Shown: positions 47,908-55,561 of the stretch, in pieces
How positions within the stretch are numbered: position 1 is the first letter of the stretch
Layout of the letters: each line of letters opens with the position of its first letter
NCBI GenBank assembly: GCA_018223435.1
Contig: JAGTTO010000001.1
Span: 2,542,001 to 2,606,000, forward strand
Origin: Lachnospiraceae bacterium Marseille-Q4251
GTDB taxonomy: Bacteria; Bacillota; Clostridia; Lachnospirales; Lachnospiraceae
Reading direction: 5' to 3'
DNA length: 64,000 bases
The notes under the pieces: generated by a model
Seen by the model: only the letters and a program-made list of their open reading frames with translations
What the model was told of the DNA's origin: nothing
The model's database searches: none
Translations under genes and position numbers: made by a program

Positions 47908-48366
47908 TCAGTCGTTGGATTCCCGGTAGAGCGGCGTTTCCTGAAGACTGAGCAGCAGTTCGTTAGCCTGCTGCATGGTGTGTTTTTTCTCGATGGCAAA
48001 GATGATCGCTGCATCACGGCGTACTTTTGGGTAAAGACTGCCGTGGCCGGCAAGTCTTAAAAGCTGGCTGGTCTCCGTGAGGGTCGCTTCCATGCAGAGG
48101 CAGATCCGAAGGACGATATTTCTCCCCGGGGTTTTGAATCCGCTGAGAAGATGATAAAAATAGGATCGTTCGATGCCGCTGCGCTGGATGATGTCCTTGG
48201 CAGTCAGTTTGTGTTTTTCCATAGTCTCGTACAGATAATGGCAGAAGACGGGTGTCTCCATTTCGTCCTGCCAGATATTTGTCACCTCAGAGAACTGTCC
48301 GGATTTCTTGATGATGGACAGGAGCTGGGAGGTGGTCAGCTTTTTTTCAGTATCCGTGTGTTTCAC
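47908..48366 (-). CDS. XRE-like helix-turn-helix regulator
   Basis: A 152-residue protein with a Cro/C1-type helix-turn-helix (about residues 50-105: KHKLTAKDIIQRSGIERSYF, then HLLSGFKTPGRN) and a helical C-terminus that may bind a partner. I chose the GTG start at 48366 because GGAGGA lies 7 nt upstream; a TTG at 48399 has no such site. It is paired with the LRR kinase and faces the giant surface protein gene, so it may be the kinase's output or its own-operon repressor. Confidence 0.8.
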   Translation of the reverse strand: MKHTDTEKKLTTSQLLSIIKKSGQFSEVTNIWQDEMETPVFCHYLYETMEKHKLTAKDIIQRSGIERSYFYHLLSGFKTPGRNIVLRICLCMEATLTETSQLLRLAGHGSLYPKVRRDAAIIFAIEKKHTMQQANELLLSLQETPLYRESND

Positions 48367-48431
48367 AGAGCTTCCTCCGGTTGTAATTTTCACCAACAAT
48401 GATTTGCGAAATTTGTTTAAAAATAACTGTT

Positions 48432-48461
48432 GTTATACATTGAAAATTCATAGATTTTCAA
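48432..48461 (-). promoter_or_regulatory. Promoter of the XRE-kinase operon with a 22 bp palindrome
   Basis: On the minus strand TTGAAA (48456-48461), an 18 nt spacer, then TATAAC (48432-48437). TTGAAAAT-TCATAG-ATTTTCAA (48440-48461) covers the -35 and the spacer and is a natural operator candidate for the XRE protein. On the plus strand a TATACT at 48576-48581 may be the -10 of the giant protein gene. Confidence 0.6.
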
Positions 48462-48613
48462 GGGACAATAACATTATTACTAAGTATAGCACAGGCCGGA
48501 AAAAATGGACAGTGTCCGGCTGGAAATGCCCGGAAAAGTCTTCTGTCAGGACACCAAATAGCGAAAACGGGATGCTATACTCAAGTCAAAAGAGAACGGA
48601 AAGGAGACGTTTT

Positions 48614-51600
48614 ATGAAAAGAAGAAAAGTTGCAATGCTGATGGCTGTGCTGATGACCGCTTCTTCTTTGTCGGGAAGCTATGTTTCAGCGGCATCCATA
48701 GAAGACATGGAAGTAACGGCGGAAGAGATCGCGGTTCAGAGCCAGGAGACCGAAAGCGAAGCGGTGCAGATGGCAACAGAAGGAACAGAGCTTCCGACCG
48801 AAGAGGCTTTGGTTCTGGAGAAAACCGAGACTATTCAGGCAGAAATGAAAACAGAGAGCTCCGCACCGGAAGTTGCTGAGAGCGAGATATCTGTACCGAA
48901 AAGCGAAAACTCTGAGACCGAGAGCTCCACACCGGAAAGCGAAAACTCTGAGACCGAGAGCGCCGCACCGGAAAGTGAAACTTCTGAGACAGAGACTCCG
49001 GCATCGGAAACAGAATCCGAGACGGAGGCACTGACAGAAACAGAGACGGAAACACCTCCGCCAGAAGAGGCTGCCGAAGCACTTGGGAGCGGGATCGCGG
49101 ACACGGAGCCGGGGATCGCGGTATTTTCCGGGGAAACAGTAGAGTATTCCATTATATCTGCCGGCGGTTCTGACAAGCTGCTGAACGACGAGGGTTACGA
49201 GATCAATCCATTCCTGGGTGATCTGGTGAATTTTTCAAGTCAGGGTGGAATCTTCCTGCTGAGGAGAACCAGCTACGCAGATGGCAGGAGCGTTGAAGAG
49301 GAGGTGGAGGATCTCGATGCAGAGGGAATCCGCTGGCGCGCCGAGTATGATGAAAATGAATGGGAGCGGAACGATGGGTCAGAAGATGGCACAGGCCTCC
49401 CGGAGCTGCGGCGAAAATCTGATGGAAAGATCAGTGTGACGATTTTTGCAGAGAGATATGTAGAAGAAAGCGGCTGGGAAATAGTTACTGAAAAAGAATT
49501 TACTTTTGACCCGGTGGAGTATTCCGTAGACTTTGAATACAGTTATGGCGGAGAAGATGCACACTTCCTGTTTTATGGAGACAGAAGCGAAGAACTTACA
49601 CTGACACTCAATACGGAAGGGCTGACTGGTCTTAAAGATTACAAAATCGAGTGGGCGGTGATACAGGACAAAGATGAGACCAAGGAACCCACCTGCGTTG
49701 ATGTTTCCGTTTCCGAAGACGAAGATTCCATAACGCTTACACCGATGGAAGATTTTAATGAAGAAGGTCACGGACTGGATGTTGAGGCGAAGGTTTTAAA
49801 AGACGGGGAGGAGATCACAGCTGCGGGAACGCATCTCGATGTGATTCCCACGAAACTGGATGCATCGAGACTTCAGCTTGAAAATGAGGTGCTTCTGCCA
49901 GGCGAAAGCTTTGAACTCAGCAAAGATTGTGAGTTTGAGGTCTGGGTACGCGATCCGAAGCATTTGTGGGAAGAGAGCGTGAACGTACAGCTTACCGGCG
50001 TAAGAATCAATGATCCGGACGAGATCTTCAGCTATAATGGAAATGAAAATGGAGTTGTTCAGCCGGATAAAGATGGTCAGTATTGTATTAGGGCAAAAAG
50101 CGAAGAGGAATCAAAAACCGGAAGCGCAGATGTTTTTCTTTCCTTTGCAGGGGTTACTGATGAGTATCAGGATATTAATGGAGAATGGCAGTTCTCACTC
50201 ACTGTGAATACGGAAAAATACTGTGTAGACTCTGCCTACAGCACACAAAAGGGCCAGATGATATGCGGCAGTGGACAGGATATCTTTACTTCTGTATATC
50301 GTGAGTGGTATGGGTCGGATGGAGACACCGAGAGGGAAGAGATCACGGATTATACGGTAGAAGTGGGAACGGATTATGATCAGGAACTGGTAACGGCTAC
50401 CGTATCCGAAGATCAAAAGACTATTCATGTGGAAGCGTACGAAAATGAAGGCGGAACAGATATTCCCGTCTATTATAAAGTAGGCGATCAGAAAATCGGA
50501 AAGGCAGCCATTTATGTAAATGTGTCTAAAGATGTCTATCAGCTGGAACCTGAGTTTCTGGCAGATGAAAACGGAAAAGCAGTAAATCCGCTGGAAGGAG
50601 AGATTTTAAACCTTCCCGCGTTTGCAGAAGAGTTTAAAGTGTACCATTTGCACTACAATAAAGAGACCAGAGACGTGGAGAAAACAGCGGAGCCGGAAGA
50701 AAACATCCGCTATCTGGTAGGATATAACGGAGATGTGTGGAGCTGCGAGGATGATTTTGCCGAGGACTCTGCCGAGGATTATAGTCTGCCTGTTTTGAGA
50801 AGGCTGGAAGACTGTGAAACCAGTATCTGGATTACGGCAGAAATCAATCTGGCAGAGCCGGATTCTGAAAAACCAAGTTGGAGCTATGCTGCTGATCGGA
50901 GTTATACATTTGATTCCGTACATTGTGATGTGGATCTTGAGTACAGCTATGGCGAAAGAGACAATTGCACCCTGTTTTACGGCGAAAGAGGCGAAGCACT
51001 GACCCTGACTCTGAATAAGGATGGCTTAAATGGTCTTACGAAATATGATACACAGTGGATTGTGACCCAGTACTGTGACGGTGAAGAAAGAGACGTTACC
51101 GCCGTTAACTATGATGATCAGGACAACGATCAGATTACACTGGTTCCTACGGCTGATTTCCCGGAGGATGGCAGCTGGATTCATGTAGAAGCGAAGATTA
51201 TGGTACAGGAAAATGAGATCGCTTCCACAGAGACAGATATTGGTCTGGCGGCGACAGAATGCAATCTTCAGGATTCCCTTCCTGGCGACCGCGTACTCCT
51301 GCCGGACTGGAGCTATGACATTGACAGAGAATGCTGGGTTTATGTACGAGATATCAGACATCCCGAAGGAGTAAGTGTACCGGTTCAGATCACCGGTGTT
51401 TCCGTGGACGATCCCGATGGCGTGCTTCGCTGTGACGTGGATGAAAGCGGAGTTCTCATACCGGATGAGGAAGGAAATTATCACGTTTATGCGGTAAATG
51501 AGGAAGGAAGTGTCAAGTCTGGAACTGCGGAACTGACGCTCTCTTATAACTACACAGAAGACGAGAACTATAAGATCAGCGGCGAATGGAAGGCTGCTGT

Positions 51601-54199
51601 CATGGTAGAAAGGGAAAACTACGACATAGATTTCTACTATGGCACAACCTGGCATATGCAGCCGGGGGACGAGCAGGATATTACGACTTCCGTTCATCAC
51701 AACTGGTACGATCTGGAGGAGGGCAGACACAAGGATGAAGATGTAAAAGATTATACCGTTGAGGTGGCCCTCGATGCGGAATGGACAGATTTTGACGAGG
51801 AGCTTCTGGATGTGAGCGTGGCGGATGACGGTCAGACGATCCATGTGAAGGCAAAGAAAAAAATGGGTGGAACGAACATTCCTGTCCGTTATCTTGTCGG
51901 AGATCAGGAGATTGGTCAGGCAAACATCTGGGTGGATGTTTCCGAGGAATATTATGTGATCGAGCCGAAGGAACTGAAATCCAATCCGCTGATCGGTGAG
52001 ACCCTGGATCTTTCTCAGGTGGAGTTTAAGGTTTATCAGGTAATTTATAATCCGGATAAGGGAGAAAAGACCACATTTGAAGTACCGGCAGAAGAGCTCC
52101 GCTTCTGGGCAAAATACGATGATAATGCCTGGATTCGCACAGATGAAGGCGATGAATACACCCTTCCGGTTCTGAAAAGAAAAGGAACCTGGGGAACCAG
52201 CATAAATATCATTGCGGAGATGAATTTTGCGGGTGAGGATTCCAAAGAAGATGACTGGCAGCAGATCGGCGACTCTCAGAATTACTGGTTTGACGGATTT
52301 GAGTATCAGCTGGACCTTGCTTACAGCTACGGCGGACCGGAAAATTCCAGAGTCTATGTCGGCGCACCGTTGACCCTGACAGCTAAGATTAATCCGGTCA
52401 TCGAATGGAATGAGGATATTTCCATTGAATGGAAGGTCTTTGTTTATGATGAAAACGGCGAGCGCAAGGATCTCGATCCGGAATCTATAAGCTGTACAAA
52501 GGATGGTCCGTCTCTTACCATAACGGCTAAAGATGGTTCTCAGGGAAACTGGTTCCAGGCAGAAGCTGTTATAATGGCTTATGGCCAGGAGATCGCCCGC
52601 TGTGAGTACAGCATCGAAGTGCGCGGTGAGAGCTACTATTTTACCGGCATGGAGAATATGAGCGTATGCCTGTTCATCGGCCAGAAAAACGGTCCCTTCT
52701 TTACAAGAGATACCAATGGCAAGATCTGGATGGAAACTTATCAGGAAAGTGGAGAGTATCCGGAGGGAAAACGTACAAAAGTAGAGGTAACAGGAATCGA
52801 GGAAGACTGCGAGGAGGGAAATGAACTTCTTCAGATCACGGACAATGAAGAAGGGATCCATATCCTGCCTCTGGGAAAAACAGGTCAGACATCCATGCGC
52901 TTCCTGCTTGTGGATGAAGAAGGAAACGAAGTTCCGTCGATCAGCTGCGAGGCTTATGTGCAGGAGGATTATATCAACATCATCGACATTGAAGTGAAGC
53001 GGGAATCCGGCGAAGGCACCTGTCTTCTTCCGGGAGAAACGCTGAAACTTCAGCCGGTGCTTGCACGGCTGTTCACAGATGAAAACGGAGAGATTCAGCA
53101 GGAGCCTCTGGAAGCATCCGATTATCATATCGTTTATACTGATTATGATGAAAATATCATTCGGGTAGATGAGGATGGAACGGTTCACACGGTTGGCCGT
53201 GGAGACAGCTGGGTTACCGTACAGGTTCTGGATGCAGAAGAACAGGAGCTTACCTCCAATGGCCTGAATATCACAGTTAAAGGAAAGTATTATCAGCTGA
53301 AGACCGAAAAAGAGAACTTGCAGGTGCTGGCGCCCGGAGAGAGCCTGAAGGAGCAGTTCACTCCTTATGTATACAGTATCAGCAGGCCGGAAGGAAAAGA
53401 AACTGAAGACGGAACCTTTGTGATCCGGGAGATTTTAAACAATACAGAGGGCGTTCATACTTCCATAAGTGAGACAGGTCTTCTGAGCGTGAGCCTGGAT
53501 AAGGATACCACTCTGAGAAAAGGCAGCATTCAGTCTATGGAGATCATAGTGGAATATCGGGATGCGGACGGAAATTATCTGGCAGATAAGAACTATATAC
53601 TTATTCTCTGCAATCACGACGAAAAAGTTATAGATCATAAGGATGCGACCTGTACGGAAGATGGCTATACAACCTATGAGTGCAATGTGTGCGGCTCCAC
53701 CTGGAAAGATACCCTGCCTGCAGCGGGTCACGCCGAAGTAGCAGACGCAGCCGTAGAAGCAACCTGCGAGACCGCCGAAAAGACGGAAGGAAGCCACTGC
53801 ACGACCTGCGGAAAAGTGCTGAAAGCGCAGGAAACGATCCCTGCAAAAGGCCACACCGCAGTTACCGACGCCGGAGTGAAAGCTACCTGTGAGACAGCAG
53901 GAAAAACCGAAGGAAGCCACTGCGCGACCTGCGGAAAAGTGCTGAAAGCTCAGACGATAATCCCGGCGACCGGTCATACGTCTGTGAGCGATGCAGGAGT
54001 GAAAGCGACCTGTGAGACAGCCGGAAAAACGGAGGGAAGCCATTGTGCTGCCTGTGGAAAAGTGCTGAAAGCGCAGACGATAATCCCGGCGACCGGTCAT
54101 ACGTCTGTGAGCGATGCAGGAGTGAAAGCGACCTGTGAGACAGCCGGAAAAACGGAGGGAAGCCATTGTGCTGCCTGTGGAAAAGTGCTGAAAGCGTAG
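48614..54199 (+). CDS. Giant secreted repeat protein, cut short by an internal amber codon
   Basis: 1861 codons from the ATG at 48614 (AAAGGAGA upstream) to TAG at 54197. A Sec signal peptide (about residues 1-31, cut after VSA) is followed by a Glu/Ser/Thr-rich stalk (to about residue 165). Next come about 2.6 copies of a large unit of roughly 470 residues, each with a tyrosine/acid-rich core (VDFEYSYGG, VDLEYSYGE, LDLAYSYGG) and an NPL-x-GE opening, and then a Cys-rich section of 41-residue tandem repeats (TEGSHCATCGKVLKA). I do not recognise the 470-residue unit. No LPXTG signal is seen. The reading frame continues past the TAG to 55207, so the original protein had about 2197 residues. Confidence 0.88.
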   Translation: MKRRKVAMLMAVLMTASSLSGSYVSAASIEDMEVTAEEIAVQSQETESEAVQMATEGTELPTEEALVLEKTETIQAEMKTESSAPEVAESEISVPKSENSETESSTPESENSETESAAPESETSETETPASETESETEALTETETETPPPEEAAEALGSGIADTEPGIAVFSGETVEYSIISAGGSDKLLNDEGYEINPFLGDLVNFSSQGGIFLLRRTSYADGRSVEEEVEDLDAEGIRWRAEYDENEWERNDGSEDGTGLPELRRKSDGKISVTIFAERYVEESGWEIVTEKEFTFDPVEYSVDFEYSYGGEDAHFLFYGDRSEELTLTLNTEGLTGLKDYKIEWAVIQDKDETKEPTCVDVSVSEDEDSITLTPMEDFNEEGHGLDVEAKVLKDGEEITAAGTHLDVIPTKLDASRLQLENEVLLPGESFELSKDCEFEVWVRDPKHLWEESVNVQLTGVRINDPDEIFSYNGNENGVVQPDKDGQYCIRAKSEEESKTGSADVFLSFAGVTDEYQDINGEWQFSLTVNTEKYCVDSAYSTQKGQMICGSGQDIFTSVYREWYGSDGDTEREEITDYTVEVGTDYDQELVTATVSEDQKTIHVEAYENEGGTDIPVYYKVGDQKIGKAAIYVNVSKDVYQLEPEFLADENGKAVNPLEGEILNLPAFAEEFKVYHLHYNKETRDVEKTAEPEENIRYLVGYNGDVWSCEDDFAEDSAEDYSLPVLRRLEDCETSIWITAEINLAEPDSEKPSWSYAADRSYTFDSVHCDVDLEYSYGERDNCTLFYGERGEALTLTLNKDGLNGLTKYDTQWIVTQYCDGEERDVTAVNYDDQDNDQITLVPTADFPEDGSWIHVEAKIMVQENEIASTETDIGLAATECNLQDSLPGDRVLLPDWSYDIDRECWVYVRDIRHPEGVSVPVQITGVSVDDPDGVLRCDVDESGVLIPDEEGNYHVYAVNEEGSVKSGTAELTLSYNYTEDENYKISGEWKAAVMVERENYDIDFYYGTTWHMQPGDEQDITTSVHHNWYDLEEGRHKDEDVKDYTVEVALDAEWTDFDEELLDVSVADDGQTIHVKAKKKMGGTNIPVRYLVGDQEIGQANIWVDVSEEYYVIEPKELKSNPLIGETLDLSQVEFKVYQVIYNPDKGEKTTFEVPAEELRFWAKYDDNAWIRTDEGDEYTLPVLKRKGTWGTSINIIAEMNFAGEDSKEDDWQQIGDSQNYWFDGFEYQLDLAYSYGGPENSRVYVGAPLTLTAKINPVIEWNEDISIEWKVFVYDENGERKDLDPESISCTKDGPSLTITAKDGSQGNWFQAEAVIMAYGQEIARCEYSIEVRGESYYFTGMENMSVCLFIGQKNGPFFTRDTNGKIWMETYQESGEYPEGKRTKVEVTGIEEDCEEGNELLQITDNEEGIHILPLGKTGQTSMRFLLVDEEGNEVPSISCEAYVQEDYINIIDIEVKRESGEGTCLLPGETLKLQPVLARLFTDENGEIQQEPLEASDYHIVYTDYDENIIRVDEDGTVHTVGRGDSWVTVQVLDAEEQELTSNGLNITVKGKYYQLKTEKENLQVLAPGESLKEQFTPYVYSISRPEGKETEDGTFVIREILNNTEGVHTSISETGLLSVSLDKDTTLRKGSIQSMEIIVEYRDADGNYLADKNYILILCNHDEKVIDHKDATCTEDGYTTYECNVCGSTWKDTLPAAGHAEVADAAVEATCETAEKTEGSHCTTCGKVLKAQETIPAKGHTAVTDAGVKATCETAGKTEGSHCATCGKVLKAQTIIPATGHTSVSDAGVKATCETAGKTEGSHCAACGKVLKAQTIIPATGHTSVSDAGVKATCETAGKTEGSHCAACGKVLKA

Positions 54200-54319
54200 A
54201 CGATAATCCCGGCGACCGGTCATACGTCTGTGAGCGATGCAGGAGTGAAAGCGACCTGCGAGACGGTTGGAAAGACGGAGGGAAGCCACTGCTCCACCTG
54301 CGGAAAAGTGCTGAAAGCC
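53705..54319 (+). repeat. Five 123 bp (41-codon) tandem repeats in the giant protein gene
   Basis: Units start at 53705, 53828, 53951, 54074 and 54197. Units 3 and 4 are identical or nearly so over 123 bp. Each encodes GHTSVSDAGVKATCETAGK followed by TEGSHCAACGKVLKA, with three cysteines, two in a Cys-x-x-Cys. Unit 5 begins with TAG where units 3 and 4 have CAG. Confidence 0.92.
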
Positions 54320-55207
54320 CAGACCACAATTGCTGCAACAGGCCACACCTGGAGTAAATGGACTACAACTTCTGAGGCTACGGTATTTGCACCAGCAGAG
54401 CAGCAGAGAACCTGCAGTGTCTGCAAAAAGACCGAAGAACGGACTACAGGAAAAGCCCTCACTAAGGTCCTGAAACTGAATGCTTCCTCCATTTCTCTGC
54501 GGACCAGGCAGAAGACAACAAAAGTAAAAGTAGCTGCCATGGCTAAGGGAGATTCCGTGAAATCCTGGAAATCCAGTAATACAAAGATCGTAAGCGTAAA
54601 AGGAAAGAAAAACGGAACCTGTACCATCACTGCAGGAACAAAAACAGGAACTGCCAGGATCACGGTAAAACTGGCCAGTGGAAAGACCGGAAAGATCACA
54701 GTCAAGGTACAGAAGACGATCGTAAAAACCACAGGTATTACTTCTTCTGTAAAGAAATGTTCACTGGTTACCGGTGAAACGAAAAAGCTTGATCTGACGG
54801 TAAAACCGATCACATCGGAGGAAAAGCTTGCCTTTACTTCTTCAAATCTGCAGGTGGCAGCAGTTACTAGGGATGGAATGATTGTGGCGAAAACACCCGG
54901 AACAGCCAGAATAACGGCAAAATCCGGTAAAAAATCAGTGACCATAACAGTTACAGTAAAGAAAGCAGTACCGACCGCAATAACCGGAATCCCTGCGGCA
55001 AAAACTTTGAAAAAAGGAAAGAGCTTTACGCTGAAGCCGGTTCTTGCGCCAGCAGGAGTTACTGCAAAACTGACATATACCACATCAAACCGGAAAGTGG
55101 CCGTTGTGACCTCCAAAGGGAAAGTGACTGCCAAAGGAAAGGGAAGCGCAGTGATCACCGTGAAAACCGGAAAACTTATAAAGAAATGCCGTGTAACAGT
55201 AAAATAG
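54200..55207 (+). pseudogene. In-frame C-terminal continuation of the giant protein after the amber codon
   Basis: Same frame as the upstream gene, with no stop until 55205. It encodes the rest of the fifth 41-residue repeat, the HTWSKWTTTSEATVF-type linker common in Lachnospiraceae surface proteins, and three Big_2/Ig-like segments (LNASSISLRTRQKTTKVKV; then KLDLTVKPIT with GTARITAKSG; then FTLKPVLAPAG with GSAVITVKTGK), ending KKCRVTVK. An ATG at 54230 lacks a ribosome site and a signal peptide, so separate secretion is unlikely. Either a recent nonsense mutation, stop-codon readthrough or a base-call error explains the break. Confidence 0.8.
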
Positions 55208-55220
55208 AATAAAGTAAGTT

Positions 55221-55392
55221 TTTGAACGCAGATAAGCATTCCCCCGCTTCAAGTGCGCGGAGCAGTAAGCGGCTAAGCGGCGGGTGATGGGGGATGCTTA
55301 TGTCAGTGGGAGTTGAAAGCTCCCACTGACAGATTGCGAAGCGACTGCGTTCATGAGCAAGTAGCGAAGCGGATTGCGAATGTCCGCTTTAC
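55221..55392 (+). repeat. Dispersed structured repeat, copy B (long form)
   Basis: 172 nt, nearly identical to copy A at 15124, with an extra 8 nt from a small duplication (TAAGCGGC) and a few substitutions. The outer GAACGCAG/CTGCGTTC stem and the GTCAGTGGGAG/CTCCCACTGAC hairpin are both intact. It begins 13 nt after the giant protein's final stop and runs directly into a terminator. Confidence 0.9.
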
Positions 55393-55437
55393 AACCGCCA
55401 GGCAGCTGTATTGTATGATACAGGCCTGGCGGTTTTT
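55393..55437 (+). terminator. Rho-independent terminator after the giant protein and repeat B
   Basis: AACCGCCAGGC pairs with GCCTGGCGGTT and is followed by TTTTT. The stretch 55438-55561 holds the GH78 promoter region, in which I see no consensus boxes of note. Confidence 0.88.
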
Positions 55438-55561
55438 CAGGTTTGGAATCGTGATATATTTGTTGGGTTTTGTAATAGAAAGAATTTCTCGAAGGTAGTA
55501 AGATAAACTTACCAAACTATATGCTGATGAAGAAGAAGCAGAAATAAAAGGAGGACATGAG

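Noticed and set aside
48308..48613. Upstream extension of the giant protein to an earlier in-frame ATG
   Set aside because: The extension overlaps the divergent XRE gene and promoter, and would bury the clear Sec signal peptide that starts at 48614 behind a good ribosome site.
51026..53188. Long minus-strand open frame (720 codons) opposite the giant protein
   Set aside because: It lies entirely antisense to a repeat protein with biased codons, has no recognisable domain, and mirrors the repeats of the plus strand.
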